This document shows positions 22,397-39,165 of a stretch of 64,000 bases of DNA, one piece after another. Under the pieces are notes generated by a model. The model saw only the letters and a program-made list of their open reading frames with translations, was not told the DNA's origin and did no database searches. Each line of letters starts with the position of its first letter. Position 1 is the first letter of the stretch. The position numbers and the translations under genes are program-made. The stretch covers positions 1,850,501 to 1,914,500 of the forward strand of contig NZ_AP023321.1 of NCBI RefSeq assembly GCF_015140235.1, read 5' to 3'. This stretch comes from Solibaculum mannosilyticum. Its GTDB lineage: Bacteria; Bacillota; Clostridia; Oscillospirales; Acutalibacteraceae.

Positions 22397-23584
22397 TTAG
22401 CTCTCTAAAGCTGCTTTCAACTGATCCACCCGGTCGGTTTTCTCCCACGGGACATCCAGGTCTTCACGGCCCATGTGTCCGTAAGCGGCTACCTGGCGGT
22501 AAATGGGACGGCGCAGGTTGAGTTTCCGGATAATAGCGCCGGGACGCAAGTCAAATACCTTCTGGACAGCATCAGCCAGTTTCTCATCCTCCACTTTACC
22601 AGTGCCGAAGGTGTCCACCATCACCGATACGGGACGTGCCACACCAATGGCGTAGGCCAGCTGGATTTCGCATTTGCTGGCGAGTCCGGCAGCTACGATA
22701 TTCTTTGCCACATAGCGTGCCGCGTAAGCGGCCGAACGGTCCACCTTTGTAGGATCCTTGCCGGAGAATCCGCCGCCGCCGTGACGGGCATAACCACCGT
22801 AGGTATCCACAATGATCTTGCGCCCGGTAAGGCCCGCATCGCCGTGGGGACCTCCTGTGACAAATCGTCCGGTGGGATTGATATAAATCAGCGTATCATC
22901 ATCCATCAGTTCAGCGGGTACGACTGGGCGGATGACTTCCCGCTCCACATCCTCTCGGATCTGTTCCAAAGAGACTTCCGGACGGTGCTGGGTGGATACC
23001 ACCACCGTATGCACGCGCACTGGACGATCTCCTTCATACTCCAATGTGACCTGGGTTTTCCCGTCCGGCCAGAGGTACGGCAGGATCCCCTCTTTGCGCA
23101 CCTGGGCTAGACGCTTCGCCATACGGTGGGAAAGAGAAATGGCCAAAGGCATCTTTTCCGGGGTCTCATCGCAGGCGTAGCCAAACATCATACCCTGATC
23201 GCCGGCACCTTCCGAATCCCCATCGTCTTTGCGGCCCTCTTCCCGGACCTCAATCCCTTCATTGACGCCTTGTGCAATGTCCGGGGACTGCTCGTCAATG
23301 GCGGTGAGGACTGCACAGGTATTGCCGTCAAACCCCATCTCATTGCTGTTATATCCGATATCCCCTACCACCTGACGTACGACTTTTGGAATATCCACAT
23401 AGCAGGATGTGGTGATCTCGCCGTACACCAGCATGAGTCCTGTGGCGGCCGAAACTTCACAGGCCACACGGGCATCCGGATCCTCTGCCAAAATGCTATC
23501 CAAAATAGCGTCGGCAACCTGGTCGCACATCTTGTCGGGATGTCCCTCCGTTACCGATTCCGATGAAAATAATTTACGGTTCAT
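22397..23584 (-). CDS. metK: S-adenosylmethionine synthetase
   Basis: 395-aa enzyme making SAM from methionine and ATP. '[20 protein letters not shown]' carries the ATP-binding His and Asp, '[16 protein letters not shown]' is the adenine-binding signature, and '[27 protein letters not shown]' is the phosphate-binding region. I take ATG at 23584 ([10 protein letters not shown]), eight bases after AAGGAG; the GTG three codons upstream overlaps that site. Expression should be shut off by SAM through the upstream riboswitch. Confidence 0.97.
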   Translation of the reverse strand: MNRKLFSSESVTEGHPDKMCDQVADAILDSILAEDPDARVACEVSAATGLMLVYGEITTSCYVDIPKVVRQVVGDIGYNSNEMGFDGNTCAVLTAIDEQSPDIAQGVNEGIEVREEGRKDDGDSEGAGDQGMMFGYACDETPEKMPLAISLSHRMAKRLAQVRKEGILPYLWPDGKTQVTLEYEGDRPVRVHTVVVSTQHRPEVSLEQIREDVEREVIRPVVPAELMDDDTLIYINPTGRFVTGGPHGDAGLTGRKIIVDTYGGYARHGGGGFSGKDPTKVDRSAAYAARYVAKNIVAAGLASKCEIQLAYAIGVARPVSVMVDTFGTGKVEDEKLADAVQKVFDLRPGAIIRKLNLRRPIYRQVAAYGHMGREDLDVPWEKTDRVDQLKAALES

Positions 23585-23609
23585 TGCTCGCACTCCTTAT
23601 GACCTTATC

Positions 23610-23644
23610 AAAAAAATGGCGCCCGCATATCCGGCAGCGGGCGC
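23610..23644 (-). terminator. riboswitch-controlled terminator of metK
   Basis: On the minus strand GCGCCCGC pairs with GCGGGCGC around a short loop and is followed by a run of seven T, 9 bases after the aptamer. It is the expression platform for SAM-induced termination. Confidence 0.9.
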
Positions 23645-23652
23645 TCAAAAAG

Positions 23653-23756
23653 CCTCATCTTCCGGCTATCACACCGCAGGACTTAGCACCTTGCCTATAC
23701 ACAAGGCAGGTTGCCGGGCTTCACAGGGCCTGATCCCTCAGCCGCTCTTGATAAGG
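23653..23756 (-). ncRNA. SAM-I (S-box) riboswitch aptamer
   Basis: On the minus strand the P1 strand CCTTATC (23756-23750) is followed by AAGAGCGGCTGAGGGA, then GAAGCCCGGCAACC and AAGGTGCTAAGTCCTGC, the hallmark S-box core, and closed by GATGAGG (23659-23653). It precedes metK, a classic target. A plausible promoter lies just upstream. Confidence 0.97.
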
Positions 23757-23774
23757 ATATTTTTATTTTGTCTT

Positions 23775-23803
23775 AGTATAGCACAATTAAACATCTTTGA
23801 AAA
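23775..23803 (-). promoter_or_regulatory. promoter of the metK riboswitch transcript
   Basis: On the minus strand TTTTCA (23803-23798), a 17-bp spacer and TATACT (23780-23775). The -10 is strong and the -35 weak. Confidence 0.6.
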
Positions 23804-23884
23804 GATTTCACATGGCTTCTCCCTCATTCTATGCAGAAATATTCCTTGCAATCTCGGCAATTTTTTTGTATATCTTTACAATAT

Positions 23885-24445
23885 CTACATCGAATGAGCC
23901 GTTCTTCGAAAATAATAACCGATCGGCATGGAAATCACAAACGTTGCGGCTGAATTGATTAAGGATTTTATCAGATTAAAAGGAACGATTACCGGCCAGA
24001 TCATCGCTGTAACCACTTCCATCGGCTGTCCGTACACATGCACCGTCAACAGCAGGTTGAGAGGAACCATAATGGCCGTCATGGCTACCGAACCGGCCAA
24101 TAATCCGGCTACCATATTGAATGCCCGAGGCTTTGCCCGATAAATCAGGCTGGAAAGCAATACCAATGCCCCCGATGCACAAAAATGCATCACCAGCCCT
24201 ACCCAGCCATCGGGGCTCAGCAGGAACGCCTGGATAACCGATACCACCAAGAGGATTCCCAGTCCCTCCACAGGGCCTAACAGCATACCGCCGATCAATA
24301 CTGGGATATCAGCCATGTCGTACATCAAGAACGGCGCTGCCGGGAAGAGCGGGAATCGGACCAGCATGACCAATACCACCGATAGAGCTGCCAGCATTCC
24401 CATCGTAGTCAGGCGGAAAGACGTTTTGCTTGTGTTGAGTTTCAT
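23885..24445 (-). CDS. ribU: riboflavin ECF transporter substrate-binding subunit (RibU-like)
   Basis: 186-aa membrane protein with about five or six TM segments, the size and layout of energy-coupling-factor S components. 'MGMLAALSVVLVMLVRFPLFPAAPFLMYDMADIPVLIGG' matches the RibU start and 'GPVEGLGILLVV' the second helix region. The FMN riboswitch directly upstream makes riboflavin or FMN-precursor uptake the most likely role. It would use the shared EcfA/A'/T module encoded elsewhere. The start is ATG at 24445 with AAGGAGAATGT upstream. Confidence 0.9.
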   Translation of the reverse strand: MKLNTSKTSFRLTTMGMLAALSVVLVMLVRFPLFPAAPFLMYDMADIPVLIGGMLLGPVEGLGILLVVSVIQAFLLSPDGWVGLVMHFCASGALVLLSSLIYRAKPRAFNMVAGLLAGSVAMTAIMVPLNLLLTVHVYGQPMEVVTAMIWPVIVPFNLIKSLINSAATFVISMPIGYYFRRTAHSM

Positions 24446-24477
24446 ACCACATTCTCCTTTTCAGGAGCTGCCTTTGG

Positions 24478-24513
24478 AAAAAAACGCCCTATGGTATAAA
24501 ATACCATAGGGCG
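24478..24513 (-). terminator. riboswitch-controlled terminator of ribU
   Basis: On the minus strand GCGCCCTATGGTAT pairs with ATACCATAGGGCG and ends in TTTTTTT, between the FMN aptamer and ribU. Confidence 0.92.
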
Positions 24514-24533
24514 CACAGACGCTGAAAAAGCGC

Positions 24534-24678
24534 CGCTTCTTTCATCCGGACTCTAACCGTCGGCTCCGGGATCCAACCGGAATCAGCTCCCGCCAATACT
24601 TTGGCGTTTGGTCGCGGGCTCATCGGCTTCTTAAGGCCGCATTACCGCCGGTGGGGACTTTCACCCCGCCCCGAAGAC
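24534..24678 (-). ncRNA. FMN riboswitch (RFN element)
   Basis: On the minus strand the conserved blocks appear in order: TTCGGGGCGGGGTGAAAGTC, CCCACCGGCGGTAATG, AGCCCGCGACC, GATTCCGGTTGGATCCCGG, AGCCGACGGTTAGAGTCCGG and GATGAAAGAAG. This is a full RFN element. It lies before a RibU-like transporter and its terminator. Confidence 0.97.
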
Positions 24679-24699
24679 AGCTTCAATATTCTGGAGTTA

Positions 24700-24728
24700 A
24701 TTATACCAGCCTATCCTCTCAATTACAA
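24700..24728 (-). promoter_or_regulatory. promoter of the ribU riboswitch transcript
   Basis: On the minus strand TTGTAA (24728-24723), a 17-bp spacer and TATAAT (24705-24700), about 20 bases before the aptamer. Confidence 0.8.
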
Positions 24729-24762
24729 GAGGGCGTTCAAAATTTTTCTTTGTCATCACAAA

Positions 24763-24797
24763 TAAAAATAGCCCTGTCGACAAAGCCGACAGGGCTG
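24763..24797 (-). terminator. terminator of tuf
   Basis: On the minus strand AGCCCTGTCG pairs with CGACAGGGCT and is followed by ATTTTTATTT, 22 bases after the tuf stop. Confidence 0.9.
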
Positions 24798-24818
24798 TGT
24801 ATTTACCTATCTGGTAAA

Positions 24819-26021
<1,203 letters not shown>

Positions 26022-26085
26022 TGGAATTTCCTCCTTTATCTTACACGTAATTGGAATCTAAGATGGCAACCAGTGTTTGGATACC

Positions 26086-26114
26086 ATTCTACCAATTCAG
26101 CGCTGAAATTTCAA
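26086..26114 (-). promoter_or_regulatory. internal promoter for tuf
   Basis: On the minus strand TTGAAA (26114-26109), a 17-bp spacer ending TTGG, and TAGAAT (26091-26086), giving an extended -10 (TGGTAGAAT). It lies in the fusA-tuf gap and would allow tuf to exceed the rest of the operon. Confidence 0.75.
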
Positions 26115-26138
26115 GCACTTTTTGGCTTTTTAACAGGA

Positions 26139-28223
26139 TTAGTCCTGCTTCTTAGTACGCTCCGAGACGATCTTCTCAGCTACCGACTTCGGAATCTCAG
26201 CATAATGGCTGGGTTCCATGGAGTACTGGCCACGGCCCTGGGTCTTGGAACGCAGGTCGGTGGCGTAGCCGAACATCTCAGAAAGCGGGACCATAGCATT
26301 GATCTGCTGGCCGCCGGGGATGGCGTCCATACCCTGGATCTGGCCACGGCGAGAGTTGACATCGCCGATAACATCGCCCATGTATTCTTCGGGGACGATG
26401 ACAACCACCTTCATGATGGGTTCCAAAAGAACGGGATTGGCTTTGGCCATACCTTCTTTGAAAGCCATGGAACCGGCGATCTTAAAGGCCATTTCCGAGG
26501 AGTCGACTTCATGGTAAGAACCGTCGAACAAAGTTACTTTAACGTCTACAACATTGTAGCCTGCCAAAGTACCGGACAGCATAGCGCCCTGGACACCTTG
26601 GTCGACAGCCGGGATGTATTCCTTCGGAATGACACCGCCCACAATAGCGTTGACGAATTCGTAACCCTTGCCCATTTCATTGGGCTCCAGACGCAGCTTA
26701 ACGTGACCATACTGGCCGCGGCCGCCGGACTGACGGGCATACTTGTGGTCGACTTCCACAGTCTTGCGGATGGTCTCTTTATAAGCAACCTGAGGACGGC
26801 CGACGTTTGCTTCTACGCGGAATTCACGCAGAAGGCGGTCGACGATGATCTCCAGATGAAGCTCACCCATGCCGGCGATGATGGTCTGACCAGTTTCCTC
26901 GTCGGTGTAGGCGCGGAAAGTGGGGTCTTCCTCAGCCAGCTTGGCCAGTGCGATACCCATCTTCTCCTGACCGGCTTTGGTCTTGGGTTCGATGGCAACG
27001 CGGATAACGGGTTCCGGGAACTCCATGGATTCCAGGATAATGGGATGCTTCTCATCGCACAGGGTATTACCAGTGGTGGTATTCTTGAGGCCGACAGCAG
27101 CGGCAATGTCGCCGGCGTATACGGTCTCGATGTCCTGACGATGGTTACTGTGCATCTGCAGGATACGTCCTACACGCTCAGTATTGCCTTTGCTGGAGTT
27201 ATAAACCGGAGAACCTGCATTGAGAGTACCGGAGTACACGCGGAAGAAGCAGAGCTTACCCACATACGGGTCGGTCATAATCTTGAAAGCCAAAGCCGAG
27301 AACGGCTCGGTATCGGAAGAATGACGCTCGTCCTCTTCTTCGGTGTCAGGATTGACACCTTTGATAGCCGGAACATCGGTGGGAGCCGGCATATAGTCAA
27401 TGATAGCATCCAGCAGCTTCTGGACGCCACGGTTACGGTAAGAGGTACCGCATACCACGGGAACCATGGTATTGTCGATGGTGGACTTGCGAATAACCTT
27501 CTTGATCTCGTCGATGGTCAGGTCTTCGCCGCCCAGGTATTTCTCCATCAATTCGTCGTCCATCTCGGCCACATGATCCAGCAGCTCAGTGTGATACTTG
27601 TCCGCCAATTCTTTCATGTCGTCCGGGATGTCGGTCACTTCGATGTTGGTACCCAGGTCGTTTGTGTAGATGTAAGCCTTCATCTCCACCAGGTCGATGA
27701 TGCCGCTGAAGGTCTCCTCCGAGCCGATCGGCAGCTGGATCGGAACAGCATTACATTTCAAACGGTCCTTCATCATCTGGACCACGCGATAGAAATCGGC
27801 GCCCATGATGTCCATCTTATTAACATAAGCCATACGCGGAACTTTATACTTGTCCGCCTGACGCCAAACGGTCTCCGACTGGGGCTCAACACCGCCCTTG
27901 GCACAGAATACGGTGACCGACCCGTCCAGCACGCGCAAAGAACGCTCTACTTCCACGGTAAAGTCAACGTGGCCAGGGGTGTCGATGATGTTGAGACGAT
28001 GATTTTTCCAGAAGCATGTGGTGGCGGCCGAAGTAATGGTAATGCCGCGCTCCTGCTCCTGTTCCATCCAGTCCATCGTAGCCGCGCCATCGTGCGTTTC
28101 ACCGATCTTGTGGTTTACACCAGTGTAGAACAGGATTCGCTCGGTGGTGGTGGTCTTACCGGCGTCGATATGAGCCATTATGCCAATATTACGGGTCATT
28201 TCAAGCGATACTTGTCTTGGCAT
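26139..28223 (-). CDS. fusA: elongation factor G
   Basis: 694-aa translocation GTPase. G1 is '[12 protein letters not shown]', the switch region has '[12 protein letters not shown]', G3 is 'DTPGHVDF' and G4 'NKMD'; domain IV ('GGRGQYGHV') and the C-terminal '[19 protein letters not shown]' are present. The length is normal for EF-G. It follows rpsG in the str operon with a GC-rich 118-base gap containing a small GGCTTTTTAGCC hairpin. AAGGAGGACAAT precedes the ATG. Confidence 0.98.
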   Translation of the reverse strand: MPRQVSLEMTRNIGIMAHIDAGKTTTTERILFYTGVNHKIGETHDGAATMDWMEQEQERGITITSAATTCFWKNHRLNIIDTPGHVDFTVEVERSLRVLDGSVTVFCAKGGVEPQSETVWRQADKYKVPRMAYVNKMDIMGADFYRVVQMMKDRLKCNAVPIQLPIGSEETFSGIIDLVEMKAYIYTNDLGTNIEVTDIPDDMKELADKYHTELLDHVAEMDDELMEKYLGGEDLTIDEIKKVIRKSTIDNTMVPVVCGTSYRNRGVQKLLDAIIDYMPAPTDVPAIKGVNPDTEEEDERHSSDTEPFSALAFKIMTDPYVGKLCFFRVYSGTLNAGSPVYNSSKGNTERVGRILQMHSNHRQDIETVYAGDIAAAVGLKNTTTGNTLCDEKHPIILESMEFPEPVIRVAIEPKTKAGQEKMGIALAKLAEEDPTFRAYTDEETGQTIIAGMGELHLEIIVDRLLREFRVEANVGRPQVAYKETIRKTVEVDHKYARQSGGRGQYGHVKLRLEPNEMGKGYEFVNAIVGGVIPKEYIPAVDQGVQGAMLSGTLAGYNVVDVKVTLFDGSYHEVDSSEMAFKIAGSMAFKEGMAKANPVLLEPIMKVVVIVPEEYMGDVIGDVNSRRGQIQGMDAIPGGQQINAMVPLSEMFGYATDLRSKTQGRGQYSMEPSHYAEIPKSVAEKIVSERTKKQD

Positions 28224-28340
28224 ATTGTCCTCCTTTTCCTTGTCGGTTCAGCCCAACCCTTACCCTTGAAACTTGCAAGCGCTCCGGCTTACGAGGCTGA
28301 ACGGTGGCTAAAAAGCCAAAGTATAATGCAAAACTTGTGT

Positions 28341-28811
28341 TTACCATCTGTAATGGGCAAAGGCTTTGTTGGCCTCGGCCATCTTGTGGGTATCGTCGCG
28401 CTTCTTAGCGGCACCGCCGGTACCGTTGAGCGCATCGAGAATTTCGCCGGCCAGACGCTCGCGCATAGTCTTTTCCGAACGAGTGCGGGCGTAGGTGGTC
28501 AACCAGCGCAGACCCAGGGTCTGACGTCTGTCAGGACGCACCTCGATCGGCACCTGGTAGGTGGCGCCGCCGACACGGCGGGCCTTAACCTCCAACAGCG
28601 GCATGATATTCTCCATCGAGGCTTCGAAAACCTCCAGGGGCTCTTTGCCGGTCTTGGTCTGAATGATTTCAAATGCGCCGTACACGATCTTCTGGGCAAC
28701 ACCCTTCTTACCGTCGTACATGACGTTGTTGATCAGGCGTGTCACAATTTTGGAGTGATACACCGGATCAGGCAATACATCTCTTTTGGCGATGGAACCT
28801 CTTCTCGGCAC
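28341..28811 (-). CDS. rpsG: 30S ribosomal protein S7
   Basis: 156-aa primary rRNA-binding protein organising the 3' major domain of 16S rRNA; in other bacteria S7 also represses its own operon. The start is GTG at 28811, placed by AAGGAGGG nine bases upstream, giving exactly the standard 156 residues and the standard start '[15 protein letters not shown]'. A longer frame from 28829 would begin inside the ribosome site. The C-terminus '[15 protein letters not shown]' is canonical. Confidence 0.97.
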   Translation of the reverse strand: MPRRGSIAKRDVLPDPVYHSKIVTRLINNVMYDGKKGVAQKIVYGAFEIIQTKTGKEPLEVFEASMENIMPLLEVKARRVGGATYQVPIEVRPDRRQTLGLRWLTTYARTRSEKTMRERLAGEILDALNGTGGAAKKRDDTHKMAEANKAFAHYRW

Positions 28812-28988
28812 TTCGCTTCCCTCCTTCACATTAAAATGAATTCATTGGTACTCGAAAGTGACAAACTCCCGTGGGCCGACACAACAGGCATTCCATAACG
28901 ATAACATCGATCTATAATGAACGCCGCTGCATCGATCACTTTGCATGATTGCAGCCAGTACGGTATTCGTCAATTAAATTCGGCCGAA

Positions 28989-29408
28989 TTATTTGCCGGC
29001 CTTCGGACGCTTGGCGCCATACTTGGAGCGAGCCTGCATCCTCTTTGCAACACCCTGGGTATCCAGAGTACCGCGGATGACGTGGTAACGCACACCGGGG
29101 AGATCCTTGACACGGCCGCCGCGGATCAGCACTACGCTATGCTCCTGCAGGTTATGGCCGACGCCGGGAATGTAGCCCCAGACTTCGATCATGTTTGTCA
29201 GACGGACCCTGGCAACCTTACGAAGCGCGGAGTTGGGCTTCTTAGGAGTCATGGTTTTAACGGCTGTACAAACACCACGTTTTTGGGGAGAAGCCTGATC
29301 GATCATCATGCGCTTTTTGGAATTAAGACCCTTCAGCAGCGCAGGAGATTTGGATTTCTTCTCCATGGTTTCTCTGCCCTTACGGACCAGCTGGTTAAAA
29401 GTAGGCAA
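28989..29408 (-). CDS. rpsL: 30S ribosomal protein S12
   Basis: 139-aa decoding-centre protein. The conserved loops '[17 protein letters not shown]' and '[17 protein letters not shown]' are present with wild-type Lys at the streptomycin positions. An insertion relative to Escherichia coli in '[23 protein letters not shown]' is typical for Firmicutes. It is the first gene of the str operon, with GGGAGGTG before the ATG and a roughly 190-base leader. Confidence 0.98.
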   Translation of the reverse strand: MPTFNQLVRKGRETMEKKSKSPALLKGLNSKKRMMIDQASPQKRGVCTAVKTMTPKKPNSALRKVARVRLTNMIEVWGYIPGVGHNLQEHSVVLIRGGRVKDLPGVRYHVIRGTLDTQGVAKRMQARSKYGAKRPKAGK

Positions 29409-29450
29409 TGTTACACCTCCCTAAATAAAATTTTATATTGTGACGGCGCT

Positions 29451-29487
29451 AAAGGCGCGTCCCCTAAAAATAGGAGGCTGCGCCTTT
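29451..29487 (-). other. hairpin in the rpsL leader
   Basis: AAAGGCGC and GCGCCTTT (29451-29458 with 29480-29487) close a stem whose interior repeats CCTA...TAGG pairing. On the minus strand it is not followed by a T-run, so it looks like a leader structure rather than a terminator. No known leader family was recognised. Confidence 0.55.
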
Positions 29488-29607
29488 TGTCCGATTCACA
29501 AACAATTGGAATAATGACCGGATTTCTTCCTCAAAATAAAGGTTCTTTTTGCACAATCACGGCCTTTTCCGGGAATTTCTTCCCTACACTCACAATCGTT
29601 GATTATA

Positions 29608-33153
<3,546 letters not shown>

Positions 33154-33178
33154 GTTAACGCCCCTTATCCCTTACAGA

Positions 33179-36895
<3,717 letters not shown>

Positions 36896-37054
36896 AGACG
36901 CACACCACTCCATTCTATCCTTTGGACGATATTCCTCCTGAAACACCCGGCGCAGGAGCAGAAATATCATCGCTTTTTTGTTGCATTCGGCTGCCAATTG
37001 TGGTATAGTTTTGATAGAGAAAATATTCCTTAAAAGATAAGGATTCAGTATAAT

Positions 37055-37083
37055 ATTGTATTATACTTGGGAGTGGTTGTCAA
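37055..37083 (-). promoter_or_regulatory. promoter of rpoBC
   Basis: On the minus strand TTGACA (37083-37078), a 17-bp spacer and TACAAT (37060-37055). The -10 lies inside an imperfect palindrome AGTATAAT-ACA-ATATTATACT. The rplJL genes, often upstream of rpoB, are not adjacent here: lysA is. Confidence 0.8.
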
Positions 37084-37102
37084 GCCCTCCTATTTTTTTG
37101 TC

Positions 37103-37152
37103 CAAAAAAGCGCAACCTGCCCTGTGCACAATGGCACAGGGCAGGTTTTTTT
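37103..37152. terminator. bidirectional terminator between lysA and rpoB promoter
   Basis: AACCTGCCCTGTGC (37114-37127) and GCACAGGGCAGGTT (37134-37147) are perfect arms. T-runs flank it on both strands (seven T on plus; TTTTTT a few bases out on minus). It ends the lysA-side transcript before or after read-through toward rpoB is blocked; on the minus strand transcription from upstream would be lysA last. Confidence 0.85.
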
Positions 37153-37205
37153 GTTGGTCTTGTATGACTTTTCTTCCAGCATCTTCCCATCTGGACTGGA
37201 AATCC

Positions 37206-38504
37206 TTACACGTCGTTGCGGCACAGGTCCTCGTAGGACTCCCGGCGGATGACCTCACGGCTCTTCCCGCCGCTGACAAACACCACCGCCGGACGCGGGA
37301 TCCGGTTGTAGTTGGAAGCCATGGAGTAATTGTAGGCGCCGGTGGCCTGGACAGCTAAGATATCCCCAGGCTGGGGCTTCTGGATGGAGGCGTTCTCCTG
37401 GATCAAATCCCCGCTTTCGCAGCATTTGCCTGCGATGGTGGCGGTGTAATCCTTGGGTTCGTTTGCGCGGTTGGCCACCAGGATGTCGTAGCTGGACTGA
37501 TACAGGGCGTACCGGGGATTGTCGGTCATGCCGCCGTCGATGGATACATAGTTGCGGACGTCCTTGATCTCCTTGACAGCTCCCACAGTGTACAGGGTGA
37601 TGCCAGCGGTGGCGATAATAGAACGTCCCGGCTCCAGTAGGATAAAGGGCACCGGCAGACCGTATTCCTTAGCCTTTGCTTTGACGGCTGTGGACACCCG
37701 TTCCATATAATCCTCATAGGGGATGGGATGATCCTCGTCGGTATACTTGACGCCGAAGCCTCCGCCAAGATTGAGCTCCTGCATGACGTGTCCGGTTTGC
37801 TCCTTCACCTGGTGGAGGAATCCCATCATGACTTCACCGGCCAATTCAAAGGGGGAGATATCGTGGATCTGGGAACCGATGTGGCAGTGCATGCCGCAAA
37901 GGTTGATATTCTGATAGGTAAGAGCCTTTTTGACACCCTCCATAGCCTCGCCGTTTTCCAAGGCCAGGCCGAATTTGGAATCGATCTGCCCGGTGCGGAT
38001 AAACTGATGGGTGTGGGCGTCGATGCCCGGTTTGATGCGGAATAGGATGTCGGCCTTCTTACCCTTCTCCCCGGCCAGCTTGTCCAGGGTCTGGAGCTCG
38101 GTCAGGTTGTCCACCACAATGCGGCCGACGCCGTTATCCAAGGCCATCTCCAGTTCCCCACGGGTCTTGTTGTTGCCGTGGAAGTAGATGCGTTCGGCCG
38201 GGAACCCCGCCTGTAACGCGGTGTACAGCTCGCCGCCGGACACCACGTCCACTCCCAGACTTTCCTCCTTGGCCAGGCGATAGATGGCTTTGCAGCTGAA
38301 CGCCTTACTGGCATACAGTACCAGTCCATTGCCGTCGTAACAGCGGTCGATGGACTGGCGGAAAGCCCGGCAATGGGCGCGGATAGTGTCCTCATCCATG
38401 GCCATCAGAGGCGTGCCGTACTGATGGGCCAGCTCCACGGTATCGCATCCGCCGATGGACAGATGTCCTTTTTGGTTGACAGTCAAGCAATCTGAAACAA
38501 ACAT
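37206..38504 (-). CDS. lysA: diaminopimelate decarboxylase
   Basis: 432-aa PLP enzyme making L-lysine from meso-diaminopimelate. The PLP Lys is K67 in 'LYASKAFSCKAI', the phosphate-binding glycines are 'NLGGGFGVKY', and C-terminal substrate residues lie in 'DGGMTDNPRYALYQ' and 'CCESGDLI'. The alanine-racemase-like barrel is followed by the beta-sandwich, as in the family. The gene is 40 bases downstream of engB and is the last gene of the tig-clp-lon cluster as read; the metabolic link is not obvious. Confidence 0.96.
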   Translation of the reverse strand: MFVSDCLTVNQKGHLSIGGCDTVELAHQYGTPLMAMDEDTIRAHCRAFRQSIDRCYDGNGLVLYASKAFSCKAIYRLAKEESLGVDVVSGGELYTALQAGFPAERIYFHGNNKTRGELEMALDNGVGRIVVDNLTELQTLDKLAGEKGKKADILFRIKPGIDAHTHQFIRTGQIDSKFGLALENGEAMEGVKKALTYQNINLCGMHCHIGSQIHDISPFELAGEVMMGFLHQVKEQTGHVMQELNLGGGFGVKYTDEDHPIPYEDYMERVSTAVKAKAKEYGLPVPFILLEPGRSIIATAGITLYTVGAVKEIKDVRNYVSIDGGMTDNPRYALYQSSYDILVANRANEPKDYTATIAGKCCESGDLIQENASIQKPQPGDILAVQATGAYNYSMASNYNRIPRPAVVFVSGGKSREVIRRESYEDLCRNDV

Positions 38505-38544
38505 ATCAAATCCCCCAAACAGTTCTCAACTTGCAGCCGTCCTT

Positions 38545-39165
38545 TTATTGTGTGTCCTGCGGCTGCCATAAACTATTTTCCTCTTCCACCGCTTTGCTGA
38601 TCCAATCCCGGACCTCCGCTGCCCCTTCCCCATTGAGCGACGAGAAGGGGACATAGGCCACGCCCTCGATCATGGACAGCTCCTGTTCGATTTCCTCCAT
38701 CCGCTTTTTGCGCTGCATGGGTTTTAATTTATCGCTTTTGGTAAGGGCCACGATGAACCGGAAATCGGAATGGGCCAAATACTGAAGCATCCCCAAGTCG
38801 TCGGCCGTGGGCGGATGACGCATATCGATGAGCTGGATGACCAAAGCGATGCGGCGTCCCGATTCAAAATACCCCTCGATGAGATTGGCCCACCGTCGTT
38901 TTTCCCCTTGGGATACTTTTGCATATCCATAACCCGGCAGATCCACCAGATGGGCGCCGGGTAACTGATAGAAATTGATGGTGGCCGTCTTGCCTGGGGT
39001 ATTGCTCACCCGGGCCAATGCCTTGCGGTTGCAGAGCTTATTGATCAGGGAAGATTTCCCTACGTTGGACCGGCCGGAAAACACAATTTCCGCGTCTGAA
39101 GACGGCGGCAGCTGAGGCAGCATAGCCGCCGCCAACTCAAATTGCGCCAGATCAAATCTCAGCAC
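38545..39165 (-). CDS. engB: EngB/YsxC ribosome-assembly GTPase
   Basis: 206-aa small GTPase needed for 50S subunit maturation. G1 is 'GRSNVGKSSLIN', G3 'DLPGYGYAK' and G4 'TKSDKL'; the switch threonine is in 'GKTATINFYQ'. The GTG start at 39165 overlaps the end of lon by 7 bases (GTGCTGA), with AGGAAGGGTGG upstream inside lon. The lon-engB order is conserved in Bacillus as well. Confidence 0.95.
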   Translation of the reverse strand: MLRFDLAQFELAAAMLPQLPPSSDAEIVFSGRSNVGKSSLINKLCNRKALARVSNTPGKTATINFYQLPGAHLVDLPGYGYAKVSQGEKRRWANLIEGYFESGRRIALVIQLIDMRHPPTADDLGMLQYLAHSDFRFIVALTKSDKLKPMQRKKRMEEIEQELSMIEGVAYVPFSSLNGEGAAEVRDWISKAVEEENSLWQPQDTQ

